NCBI RefSeq assembly: GCF_001042635.1
Contig: NZ_AP012331.1
Location: 3,038,001-3,102,000, forward strand
DNA from: Bifidobacterium scardovii JCM 12489 = DSM 13734
GTDB lineage: Bacteria > Actinomycetota > Actinomycetes > Actinomycetales > Bifidobacteriaceae
Direction of reading: 5' to 3'
DNA: 64,000 nt
In this document: in pieces, positions 8,241-16,236 of the stretch
Layout of the letters: every line of letters begins with the position of its first letter
Position numbering within the stretch: position 1 is the first letter of the stretch
Notes under the pieces: generated by a model
What the model saw: the letters and a program-made list of their open reading frames with translations, nothing else
Database searches by the model: none
Told to the model about the DNA's origin: nothing
Position numbers and translations under genes: made by a program

Positions 8241-10733
8241 ATGAGCCAATTCCCCCAGCTGGACACGCACCCCGGCATGAATCCGGGGCCCGTCATCCAA
8301 GGCGACCGCTGGCGCATCGGCGTGATCACCGAATCCCTCATCCGCCTCGAATGGCAGGACGACGGCGTATTCGAGGACCATGCCACGCAGATGGTCGTGA
8401 ACCGCGACTGGAATGCCGCGCCGCAGTTCACGCAGACCGTGCGCGACGGCCTGCTCATCGTCGACACCCCGGCGCTGCGCCTGACCTACGACATGGAGCC
8501 GTTCAGCAAGGAGGGGCTGAGCGTCGTCGTCAAGGGCATCGCGAACTCGCAGATGAACACCTGGCATTACGGCGAATCGCAGAGGGGCAACCTGCGCGGC
8601 ACCGCGCGCACGCTCGACGAGGTGGACGGCGAGACCGAGCTGGGGCTCGGCGTCATCTCGCACGATGGCTGGGCCGTGATCGATGATTCCGCGTCGAACG
8701 TGATCGTCGAGGCCGATACCGTCAAGGGCGAGGCCAATCCGTTCGGCACCTGGGTGGTGCCTCGCGCCAATCAGGGGCAGGATCTGTATGTGTTCGGCTA
8801 CGGCCACCGCTACATCGAGGCCGTACAGGACTTCTACCGCCTCACCGGCCCGACCCCGCTGCTGCCCCGGTTCACGATGGGCAACTGGTGGAGCCGCTAC
8901 CACCGCTACACCGAGGCCGAGTACCTGGAGCTGATCGATCGCTTCGAGCATGAGGGGCTGCCGTTCACCACGGCCGTCATCGACATGGACTGGCATCTGG
9001 TCGACGACGTGGACCCCAAGTACGGCTCGGGCTGGACCGGCTATACCTGGAACCGCGACTTCTTCCCCGATCCCGAGCGTTTCCTGCACACGCTGCGCGA
9101 CCATGGCCTCAAGACCACGCTCAACGTGCACCCGCGCGACGGCATCCGCGCGTTCGAGGACGGCTACGCCAAGGCCGCCGAGCATATGGGCATCGATCCG
9201 GCCAGCGGCGAACCGGTCGAGTTCGACCTGACCAGCCCGAAGTTCATGGAGGCGTATTTCGACCTGCACCACCAGCTTGAGGACGAGGGCGTCGACTTCT
9301 GGTGGCTGGACTGGCAACAGGGCGGTGTGACCCGGCAGAAGGGCCTGGACCCGCTGTGGATGCTCAATCACATGCACTATCTGGATTCCGGGCGCGGCGG
9401 CCGCTGGCCGCTCACGTTCAGCCGTTACGCCGGCCCCGGCTCACACCGTTACCCGGTCGGTTTCTCCGGCGACACGGTGGTGACGTGGGAGTCCCTCAGG
9501 TTCCAGCCGTACTTCACCGCCACCGCCTCGAACATCGGCTACGGCTGGTGGAGCCACGACATCGGCGGCCACATGTTCGGCTACCGCGATGAGGAGCTGG
9601 AGGCGCGCTGGTACCAGCTGGGCGCGTTCAGCCCGATCAACCGCCTGCACTCCACCGACTCGCCGTTCAACGGCAAGGAACCGTGGAACTTCCATACGGA
9701 GACCCGCGACGCGATGACCGCCGCGCTGCGTCTGCGCCACGAGATGCTGCCTTATCTGTACACGATGAACTGGCGGGCCGCCGCCGAAGGCCGCCCGCTG
9801 GTCGAGCCGATGTACTGGCAGAGCCCGGACAACGCCACCGCCTACGAGATGGAGCAGGAGTTCCGGTTCGGCACCGAGCTGGTCGTTGCGCCGATCACCT
9901 CGCCGATCGACCGCGACGTGCAGCTGGCCAAGGCCGACGTGTGGCTGCCGCAGGGCACCTGGTTCGACTTCTTCACCGGCCGCCGCTACGAGTCCGCGGC
10001 CGAGGGCGGCCGCAAGCTCGAGGCGTGGCGCGGCCTGGACGGTATCCCCGTCTTCGCCAAGGCCGGCGGCATCGTGCCGCTCCAGCCGCTTGGCAAGGAG
10101 AACGGCCCGGTCAACGCCACCGGCAACCCGGAGCACCTGAATGTCGTGGTCTTCCCCGGCGCATCCGGCACGTTCACGCTCAAGGAGGACGACGGCACGA
10201 ATCAGGCCCGCCCCGACGAGTCGGCGCTGGTCGCCACCGCGCTGTCGCTGGATTGGACCGGGACTCCAGCGACGTTCACCGTCGCGCCGGCGTCCGGCAA
10301 TATCGCGGCGCTGCCCGCCGCACGCACGTGGACGGTCACGTTCCGCGGCGTCGCGCCAGCCGAGGTCACCGTCGGCGTCAACGGGTCCGAGGCCGACGCC
10401 GAAATCGCCTATGACCGGTCCACGCTGAGCCTGTCGGTCACGGTGGCGGATGTCTCCGTCTCCGATCAGATCACCATCACCGCTCCTCACGGCCTGCCCT
10501 ACGCCGAGGATCCCGCGGTCGAGGATGCGTTCACCGTGCTCTACAACGCGCAGATCCGTTACCTGACCAAGGAGCGGGCGAACGCGCGGATCCGCGCCGA
10601 CGGCGCCGGTGCGCTCAACGCGCTCCACACGCTGGAAAGCACGAGCAACGATCACCCGCGCCACGACTTCGACGACTCGCACATGCCCGAATCCGTGATT
10701 CAGGCCATCGCCGAACCGCTGCTGCGCGCCTGA
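8241..10733 (+). CDS. Glycoside hydrolase family 31 (alpha-glucosidase type)
   Basis: 830-aa cytoplasmic GH31 enzyme. The N-terminal beta-sandwich (1-210) is followed by the TIM barrel from about 215 (FTMGNWWSRYHRY). The nucleophile motif is DFWWLDWQQG with Asp357, and the acid/base is most likely Asp411 in GFSGDTVVTW. C-terminal beta domains follow, with a short helical tail (EDAFTVLYNAQIRYLTKERA). AAAGGAG precedes ATG 8241. GH31 includes alpha-glucosidases, alpha-xylosidases and glucosyltransferases; the LWxDWQ-type motif is of the alpha-glucosidase-like branch but does not fix linkage. It lies 98 bp after the LacI gene, probably in one transcript. Confidence 0.88.
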   Translation: MSQFPQLDTHPGMNPGPVIQGDRWRIGVITESLIRLEWQDDGVFEDHATQMVVNRDWNAAPQFTQTVRDGLLIVDTPALRLTYDMEPFSKEGLSVVVKGIANSQMNTWHYGESQRGNLRGTARTLDEVDGETELGLGVISHDGWAVIDDSASNVIVEADTVKGEANPFGTWVVPRANQGQDLYVFGYGHRYIEAVQDFYRLTGPTPLLPRFTMGNWWSRYHRYTEAEYLELIDRFEHEGLPFTTAVIDMDWHLVDDVDPKYGSGWTGYTWNRDFFPDPERFLHTLRDHGLKTTLNVHPRDGIRAFEDGYAKAAEHMGIDPASGEPVEFDLTSPKFMEAYFDLHHQLEDEGVDFWWLDWQQGGVTRQKGLDPLWMLNHMHYLDSGRGGRWPLTFSRYAGPGSHRYPVGFSGDTVVTWESLRFQPYFTATASNIGYGWWSHDIGGHMFGYRDEELEARWYQLGAFSPINRLHSTDSPFNGKEPWNFHTETRDAMTAALRLRHEMLPYLYTMNWRAAAEGRPLVEPMYWQSPDNATAYEMEQEFRFGTELVVAPITSPIDRDVQLAKADVWLPQGTWFDFFTGRRYESAAEGGRKLEAWRGLDGIPVFAKAGGIVPLQPLGKENGPVNATGNPEHLNVVVFPGASGTFTLKEDDGTNQARPDESALVATALSLDWTGTPATFTVAPASGNIAALPAARTWTVTFRGVAPAEVTVGVNGSEADAEIAYDRSTLSLSVTVADVSVSDQITITAPHGLPYAEDPAVEDAFTVLYNAQIRYLTKERANARIRADGAGALNALHTLESTSNDHPRHDFDDSHMPESVIQAIAEPLLRA

Positions 10734-10744
10734 CGACCCCACAA

Positions 10745-10793
10745 GCGTGTAAAACCCGGGAGCGCCACCAGTGCGCTCCCGGGTTTTACACGC
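10745..10793. terminator. Perfect 21-bp hairpin containing GTGTAAAACCCGGGAG
   Basis: Arms 10745-10765 and 10773-10793 pair over all 21 bp with a 7-nt loop, 11 bp after the GH31 stop. The GTGTAAAACCCGGGA core recurs in the next two hairpins. Confidence 0.75.
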
Positions 10794-10808
10794 CATAGCC
10801 CCTTTTCC

Positions 10809-10855
10809 CGTGTATAACCCGGGAGTACGCCCCCGCTATTCCCGAGTTATACACG
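10809..10855. repeat. Second GTGTATAAC hairpin
   Basis: Arms CGTGTATAACCCGGGA (10809-10824) and TCCCGAGTTATACACG (10840-10855) pair at 15 of 16 positions around a 15-nt loop. The core matches the neighbouring hairpins. Confidence 0.6.
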
Positions 10856-10858
10856 CAA

Positions 10859-10897
10859 ACCGGCGTCCTACCGTGTATAAGTCGGGAGGACGCCGGT
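10859..10897. terminator. Hairpin between GH31 and SBP1, carrying a third GTGTATAA core
   Basis: Arms ACCGGCGTCCT (10859-10869) and AGGACGCCGGT (10887-10897) are perfect. The 17-nt loop holds CGTGTATAAGTCGGG, the same core as the two preceding repeats. It is placed to end the minus-strand SBP1 transcript. Confidence 0.6.
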
Positions 10898-10909
10898 GGA
10901 GCCAAGGCG

Positions 10910-12223
10910 TCAGTGCGTGGTCTGGTACTCGCTGGCCCAGCCATCCACGAAGGCGGATTTGACCGTGTCCCAGCTGCCGGTGCCCTGCGCGTACTCGAGC
11001 ATCGCGTTGCCGAGGGTCATCACCCACTGCGAGGACGGCAGCGGGTAGATCACGATGTCGTAGTCGCCCTTTTCGGCGTAGGCGTCGTTGGCGCGGTGGA
11101 TCGGGTTGGTGGTCTTGTACCCGTTCTCGGCATAGGACTTGAACGGCGTCTCGAAGCCCATCTCGGTGGTGACCAATTCGCGGGCGTCATCGTTGTTGAG
11201 AATGTAGTCGAGGAATTCGCGCGTGGCCTTCTGGTCCTTCTCGGAGGCGTTCTTGTTCATCGCGAAGTACAGGAAGCTGACGGTCAGCCCGGCCTTCTCC
11301 TCGCCTTCGGTGCCGATGTAGATCGGCAGCACGCCCATGTCCTCATCCGGCACGTTCTGGTCCTTGATCTGCGAATAACCCCAGGTGCCGTTCTGCAGGA
11401 ACACCGCCTCGCCAAGCGCGAACTCGGAGTTGGCGTCGTCCATGGTGGCGCTGGACAGCTGGCTTGCCGGCGTTGTGGAGTCGGTGATGTACAGGTCGAA
11501 GATCTTCTTGAAGTTCGGGATGTACGTGTCGGAGATGGTGGCGGGCAGCTCGGTCACGCCCTGATCTCGGTACTCGTAGTACACCGGAACGTGGGCGAGC
11601 TGGTCGCCGAAACGCTTGATCGAGCTGGTGTCGAAGCCCGCCGACGTGAACGCGCCCTTGACGCCGAGATCGTCCTTGTGCGCCTGAATCTCATCGGCCA
11701 CCGTCTTGAGCGTATCGAAGTTGTCGATCTTGTCCACCGACTTGACGCTCGACCAATCGGCGTCGAAGTACTTGTTGAGCAGCGCCTTGTTGTAGATGAT
11801 GCCATAGCGCTCCATCACATAGGGCACGGCACCGATCTCGTCGCCGTTCTTCATCGCGTAGTCCTGGTTCTGCAGATCCTTGTAGATGCCGGTATCGGAC
11901 ATGTCCGCATAGTAGTCGGTCCAGTTGAGGAAGTCGTTGTTGTCGACGTCGAACACCGTGGGCGCCTCGGACTTGGCCAGCTCGCTCTTCAGCGTCTGCT
12001 CATAGGTGTCGGACGACGCCGTGGCGACGTCCACCTGGATGCCGGTCTCGGCGGTGAAATCGTCGGCCAGCTCCCTGATCTGGTCGGCCTGCTCGACCTT
12101 CATGCTCAGGAAATACACGTGGCCCTTGTCCGCATCGGCGCTGGATGAGCCGCACGCCGCAAGAGCGCTCAAGGACAGAGCCATCGCCGTCGCCGCAGCC
12201 ATTGTTTTGATAATCTTCTTCAT
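10910..12223 (-). CDS. ABC sugar-binding lipoprotein (SBP1)
   Basis: 437-aa extracytoplasmic solute-binding protein of a carbohydrate ABC importer (MalE/UgpB-like). A signal peptide ends in the lipobox LAAC with Cys24 as the lipid anchor. After a Ser-rich linker the family block KGHVYFLSMKVEQADQIRELA appears in recognisable form (split here: KGHVYFLS, then EQADQIRELA). It groups with SBP3 (VMERYGIIYNK; ITDSTT...QLSS; WDTVKSAFVDGWASEY), less with SBP2, SBP4 and SBP5. AGGAGG precedes ATG 12223. No permease adjoins it, so it must borrow one. Ligand unknown; GH32 upstream and GH31 downstream do not settle it. Confidence 0.92.
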   Translation of the reverse strand: MKKIIKTMAAATAMALSLSALAACGSSSADADKGHVYFLSMKVEQADQIRELADDFTAETGIQVDVATASSDTYEQTLKSELAKSEAPTVFDVDNNDFLNWTDYYADMSDTGIYKDLQNQDYAMKNGDEIGAVPYVMERYGIIYNKALLNKYFDADWSSVKSVDKIDNFDTLKTVADEIQAHKDDLGVKGAFTSAGFDTSSIKRFGDQLAHVPVYYEYRDQGVTELPATISDTYIPNFKKIFDLYITDSTTPASQLSSATMDDANSEFALGEAVFLQNGTWGYSQIKDQNVPDEDMGVLPIYIGTEGEEKAGLTVSFLYFAMNKNASEKDQKATREFLDYILNNDDARELVTTEMGFETPFKSYAENGYKTTNPIHRANDAYAEKGDYDIVIYPLPSSQWVMTLGNAMLEYAQGTGSWDTVKSAFVDGWASEYQTTH

Positions 12224-12258
12224 GGTTTCCTCCTGTGGAATGCCATAACTTCATTGTT

Positions 12259-12270
12259 GTAGCGTTGTCA
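12259..12270. promoter_or_regulatory. MalR-type half operator upstream of SBP1
   Basis: GTAGCGTTGTCA has a perfect right half (CGTTGTCA) of the TGAYAACGTTRTCA motif and a weak left half. It lies 36 bp before the SBP1 start. Confidence 0.3.
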
Positions 12271-12335
12271 TGCAATATGGGCGGATCGGACGGCACCGCA
12301 CAATCATCATCCGTTCCGGTGCAGGATGGGGACAT

Positions 12336-12360
12336 GCCGCCGGCCTCGCACGCCGGCGGC
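12336..12360 (+). other. GC-rich hairpin between GH32 and SBP1
   Basis: Arms GCCGCCGGC (12336-12344) and GCCGGCGGC (12352-12360) are perfect. The T-run (TTTT) follows on the plus strand, although GH32 ends from the minus strand, so its function as the GH32 terminator is doubtful. Confidence 0.4.
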
Positions 12361-12408
12361 GGTTTTCATCGACTTCGATTCGGCTCGGCCGTCGCCGTGC
12401 CGAACGGC

Positions 12409-13806
12409 TCACGCCTCACGCAGGCCGCGGGCGATGGTGGCGTTGCGGATCGCGAGCTCGCCATCCGTCACGAACATGCTCAGCGCGTCACCGGGACGCT
12501 GGTACATGCGCGCATTGAGCGCCACGCCATCCACATACAACGTGGCGATCGTGTCGTCGACGATCATCCGGATATGGTATTGGCGTCCGGGCACGAGATC
12601 GATCGGGCGTTCCAGGCCGATGTTCATGCAGTTGAACCACGGGAAGTTCGGGCTGCCCTCGAATACGTACCGGTTCTCCGCGACCGGGAAGATGAATTGG
12701 TAGCTTCTCTCGGCATCCTCGTCGCGGTACACGCGCAGGCCGAACGACCGCGTGCCTTCGCTGAAGGTCACATCCGCCTCGAAGGAATACAGGTCACCGC
12801 AATGATCGGCCAGTACCACGTTGCGCCGGGCGCCGACCCCGTCGATGATGGCGTCGGACGCCACGGCCTCGCGCTCGTTGAACGCGCTCCATACGGTGTC
12901 GGGGATGCGCACGCCCAGCGTGCCGTCCTCGCGCTGGTAGACCTCGTGCGGCACGAACGTGCCGGCCCATTCGAAGTTCTTCTCGTCGTCGCAGTCCTCC
13001 TTGGTGGCGACCCATCCGAAGAGGATGCGCTTGCCGTTCAGCTCGAAGGTGCGGCCGGCATAGTAGGCGCTGCCGTCGAAGGCGTCGTCGTCCGGCGCGA
13101 TCCAAGGGCCCTCGAGGCTCTTGGCCATGCGATAGACCATCTTGTGCTTGTCGCTGTACTCGGTGACGATGTGGTACCACCAGTCGCCCATCTTGAACAG
13201 GTCGGGCATCTCGTGCATCGTGTAGAGGTCCGGAGCCCAGAAGTCGCCCTCGAACGTCCAGTTCTTCAGATCGGTGGAGGTGAATTTGACGGTGCGCCCG
13301 GTCTGGCAGGTCTTCGGGCCGATCTTGCGGGCGCCGAGGATCAGCAGGTACTGGCCGCGCTCCTCGTCGCGGATCACCCACGGGTCGCGCCAATCGTCGG
13401 GATCGTATCCCTCCTGGGGAGTGAAGGTGATGGCGTCCTGGGTTTTCTCCCAGTGGTACAGGTCGTCGCTCACCGCGTGCATGAGCACCTGCGCGGGCTT
13501 GCCCTGCTCCGGATAGTCGCGGTTGTAGCCGGTGTAGAAGATGTGGTACTGGCCTTCTCCCTCGAAGACGGACCCCGCGAAGATGAACTGGTCCTGCTCG
13601 CCATCGCCGCCGCGAGGCACCGCCACGCCGCAGTCCTTGTAATGCACGAAGTCCGTGGTGGTCGCCAGATCCCACCCGAACGGCTCGCCGAACGGCTCGG
13701 GATTGCGGTTGTCGCGCTGGTGGTACAGGAAGAACTCATCGCCCTTGCCGAACGGCATGCAGTCGCCAAACCAGGTGCCGGGAAATTGATAGTACAGCTT
13801 GTGCAT
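12409..13806 (-). CDS. Glycoside hydrolase family 32 (beta-fructosidase type)
   Basis: 465-aa cytoplasmic GH32 enzyme with a five-blade propeller and a C-terminal beta-sandwich (from about 330). The usual WMNDPNG nucleophile block is replaced by GDCMPF with Asp15, as in the subgroup whose proteins start GDxMPF. The RDP motif is at 140-142 (WRDPWV). The acid/base is probably Glu199 in MHEMPDLF, where classical members have EC. FAGSVF at 76-81 is also conserved. The expected reaction is hydrolysis of beta-fructosides such as sucrose, short fructans or levan; the exact substrate cannot be read. Two operators lie upstream and a LacI gene lies next in line, probably its local repressor. Confidence 0.85.
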   Translation of the reverse strand: MHKLYYQFPGTWFGDCMPFGKGDEFFLYHQRDNRNPEPFGEPFGWDLATTTDFVHYKDCGVAVPRGGDGEQDQFIFAGSVFEGEGQYHIFYTGYNRDYPEQGKPAQVLMHAVSDDLYHWEKTQDAITFTPQEGYDPDDWRDPWVIRDEERGQYLLILGARKIGPKTCQTGRTVKFTSTDLKNWTFEGDFWAPDLYTMHEMPDLFKMGDWWYHIVTEYSDKHKMVYRMAKSLEGPWIAPDDDAFDGSAYYAGRTFELNGKRILFGWVATKEDCDDEKNFEWAGTFVPHEVYQREDGTLGVRIPDTVWSAFNEREAVASDAIIDGVGARRNVVLADHCGDLYSFEADVTFSEGTRSFGLRVYRDEDAERSYQFIFPVAENRYVFEGSPNFPWFNCMNIGLERPIDLVPGRQYHIRMIVDDTIATLYVDGVALNARMYQRPGDALSMFVTDGELAIRNATIARGLREA

Positions 13807-13894
13807 GATGACCTTTCATCGCATGCCACGCCATGGCCAAGCAGTCTACTTCGACTGGCCACACATTGCATGGCTTACCATTGTTCTTGTTACG

Positions 13895-13924
13895 TTTAAA
13901 CGCTTAAGCATTTAAGCGATTAAG
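13895..13924. promoter_or_regulatory. Tandem LacI-type operators upstream of GH32
   Basis: Two copies of TTTAARCGMTTAAG, centred on CG, start 16 bp apart (13895-13908 and 13911-13924). Overlapping them is CGCTTAA-GCAT-TTAAGCG. They lie about 90 bp before the GH32 start. The adjacent LacI protein (14090-15172) is the natural candidate to bind them. Confidence 0.65.
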
Positions 13925-14089
13925 CAATATGATAGCATGTCTCGCCACCCTGTCAAGGCACATGCGGAAACCCTTGCGGGAGAGTGCGTGTCGCGGTTGG
14001 ACACCCCCGATCCGACCCGCACCCGGCACAAGGGGCGCAAACGGCGACCCGTCACAGGGCGGGCCACCGACGCCGAAATCCGCCCCCGC

Positions 14090-15172
14090 TCAGCGGGGCT
14101 TGATGGAGTCGCGCATCACGGTCGGGCAGGCCACCAGCAGAGGCGCGTATGGAGGACCGGCCGGCTCGGCCACATCGGGCATCCCGACGGCGTCGGGCAT
14201 CCCGGCATCCGCATCGTCGCCCACGCGGTCCGCGCCCGGTTCCTGCAGCGCGAGCAGCGCACGCACGCCGAGCACGCCCAGATCGTACTGCGGCAGGCCA
14301 ACGGTCGTCAGCGCAGGGTGCAGATGCGCGGAGATGACCTCCTGGTTGTCGAACCCGACCACCGACAGGTCGTCGGGAACGCGCAGGCCACGCTCCCGCA
14401 GCGCGTCGTACAGGCCCATCGACGCACGGTCGTTGTAGCAGAACACCGCCGTCGCACCGGAGGCGAGCACCGCCCCGGCAGCGCCGTACCCGCCCTCTTG
14501 GTCGGCCCCGGCAGCGATCACCAGCCGGGGATCATACTCGATCCCGGATTCCTCGAGCGCCTGCCGATATCCGGCCAGTCGGCCGACCGACGCCGGGGAG
14601 ATGGGGGGATCGTTCACGAACGCGATACGGCGGTGACCGGCATCGATCAGCAGCTGCGTGGCGGTGCGCCCACCCTGCAGCTCATTGGGCACCACGGCGG
14701 GGAACCGGCCCTGCTCATCGAAGCAGTTGACCAGCACCGAGGTTATCCGATCGAGCTCGGCGGGCGGGACGATGGACCGATGCACCCAGCTGGAGTAGAT
14801 CACCCCTTCCACCTGGTGCTCCAGCATGAACGCGAACGCCTTGCGTTCGATCGTCGGATTGCCGTCGGTATCCACGACGAGCAGTATCTTGCCGTTGCGC
14901 CACGCCTCGTCCTGCGCCCCTTGGATCACCTGGCCGGCAAACGGCGAGGTCGCCACGCCGTCGCTGACGAATCCAATCAGGTCGGATCTCCCGCGCGCCA
15001 GCCCGCGCGCCAGCGCGTTGGAATGATACCCGAGCCGGTCGGCGACCTTGCGGACCTTACGCCGCGTGGCTTCGGGGATCCTGACGTTCTTGTTGTCATT
15101 CACCGCCCATGAGGCGGTGGCTATCGAGACGCCCGCCGCTTTGGCGACATCCTGCAGTGTGACCTTGCCCAT
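14090..15172 (-). CDS. LacI-family regulator of the GH32 locus
   Basis: 360-aa LacI/GalR repressor. The HTH is at 4-24 (TLQDVAKAAGVSIATASWAV) with TASWAVNDNKNVR in place of the common TVSRVLN, so DNA specificity should differ from the other LacI proteins here. An effector-binding domain follows. A low-complexity insert near the C-terminus (about 320-345, GMPDAVGMPDV) is unusual. It starts 6 bp after the DUF624 gene, in the same direction, so the two form an operon. GH32 lies downstream in the same direction behind TTAANCGNTTAA operators. Likely role: sensing a fructoside and repressing GH32 (inference). Confidence 0.9.
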   Translation of the reverse strand: MGKVTLQDVAKAAGVSIATASWAVNDNKNVRIPEATRRKVRKVADRLGYHSNALARGLARGRSDLIGFVSDGVATSPFAGQVIQGAQDEAWRNGKILLVVDTDGNPTIERKAFAFMLEHQVEGVIYSSWVHRSIVPPAELDRITSVLVNCFDEQGRFPAVVPNELQGGRTATQLLIDAGHRRIAFVNDPPISPASVGRLAGYRQALEESGIEYDPRLVIAAGADQEGGYGAAGAVLASGATAVFCYNDRASMGLYDALRERGLRVPDDLSVVGFDNQEVISAHLHPALTTVGLPQYDLGVLGVRALLALQEPGADRVGDDADAGMPDAVGMPDVAEPAGPPYAPLLVACPTVMRDSIKPR

Positions 15173-15178
15173 GCCGCA

Positions 15179-15892
15179 TCAGTTCCGCCGCGGCCCGCCG
15201 CCGGCGCTCACGGCACCCACCCCCGCACCGGCCGCCGCATCGCCGGCACCGGCGGCGCCGACCGCGGCATCGCCCTCCCCCGCTTCCTCGGCGGGATCGA
15301 TGTATTTGGCGAATACGCGTTCGAGGATCGGCGTGTGAAGCATCACCATGGTGCCGTAGCCCAGCACCAGCAGCAGGAACAGGCCCTGCGGCATGTAGAA
15401 CCACGAGGCCACCAGCAGCGCGATGTACACCGCGTCAAGCACGGCCAGCACCGCGGTCGCCCCGATATGGGATACGCCGAAGATGAAGGAATTGACCAAG
15501 GTGACGCCGACGGAATTCTCGAACCGGGCCTGCAGCGCCCACACCCATTCGAACCCGATGATCCACAGGATCGTCAGGCCGAACTTGGGGATCAGCAGGG
15601 GCGCGATCTGCAGCGCGATCCACGAGTACGCCAGCCCCGCGCCGACGCCGCCGAACACCACCCACAAGGCGGTCGCCTTCGGAAAGTTCTGCAGGAACGC
15701 CTTGAAGTAATTGGCGGTGACGTGCCCCTCGCCGATGGCCGCCCTCCTTCCGGCATCGTGCCCGGCCGCCAAGGCGGCCCCGATCGTGACCAACGGGATG
15801 CTGGTCACCAGCATCAGGATGTTGATCCAGACGGCATCGGCGACATTGCTCAGTCCGCGCATGAACGCGGAATCCGGGGATAGAAAGCCCAT
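15179..15892 (-). CDS. DUF624 (YesL-like) membrane protein
   Basis: 237-aa protein with about five membrane segments, of the DUF624/YesL family. Members sit beside sugar ABC importers and are of unknown function. The start motif FMRGLSNVADAVWINILMLVTSIP is typical and is only partly quoted here (NVADAVWINILMLVTSIP). The last 45 residues are an Ala/Gly-rich low-complexity tail. ATG 15892 is preferred because GAGGAG precedes it at good spacing; a GTG six codons upstream is weaker. It is the first gene of a two-gene operon with the LacI gene and is divergent from SBP2, sharing a control region with MalR-type sites. Confidence 0.85.
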   Translation of the reverse strand: MGFLSPDSAFMRGLSNVADAVWINILMLVTSIPLVTIGAALAAGHDAGRRAAIGEGHVTANYFKAFLQNFPKATALWVVFGGVGAGLAYSWIALQIAPLLIPKFGLTILWIIGFEWVWALQARFENSVGVTLVNSFIFGVSHIGATAVLAVLDAVYIALLVASWFYMPQGLFLLLVLGYGTMVMLHTPILERVFAKYIDPAEEAGEGDAAVGAAGAGDAAAGAGVGAVSAGGGPRRN

Positions 15893-15955
15893 ATCACTCC
15901 TCGAGGCCACAGGTCATAGGTTATAGATCCATACTAATGCCGGTATGCCACAACG

Positions 15956-15969
15956 TGATAACGTAGTCA
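15956..15969. promoter_or_regulatory. MalR-type operator between DUF624 and SBP2 (site 1)
   Basis: TGATAACGTAGTCA matches TGAYAACGTTRTCA at all but one position. It lies 64 bp before the DUF624 start on the minus strand and could serve either divergent promoter. Confidence 0.55.
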
Positions 15970-16115
15970 TGTCGCCGACATCAGACACCGACGACAATTC
16001 ATCACTTTTCTCATATCTGTATTGTTTCCACACACGGCGCCGACCACCCGAATGTCGGCAAAACCTCCTTTCGGGCGCCGTTTCGCGACACGCCGGCGCC
16101 CCTCGGCGCCCCAAT

Positions 16116-16133
16116 GATGATATCGTTGTCATC
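16116..16133. promoter_or_regulatory. MalR-type operator upstream of SBP2 (site 2)
   Basis: GATGATATCGTTGTCATC is an 18-bp near-perfect palindrome centred on CG. It is the best-formed site of this family in the window and lies 104 bp before SBP2. Confidence 0.65.
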
Positions 16134-16236
16134 AACAACAAGCGATACGACGACAGAACACCCTCTGCCGCCCCCTCCACCCCCAACTCACAGGGGACGT
16201 CGAAGTCCCGGATATCGCGGAAGGAACAATCCACCA

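Noticed and set aside
10745-10897. CRISPR array
   Set aside because: Only three copies, each within its own hairpin, unequal spacing, no regular spacers and no cas genes.
12336-12360. Intrinsic terminator of GH32
   Set aside because: The hairpin is strong, but the T-run lies on the wrong side for the minus-strand gene; listed only as a hairpin.
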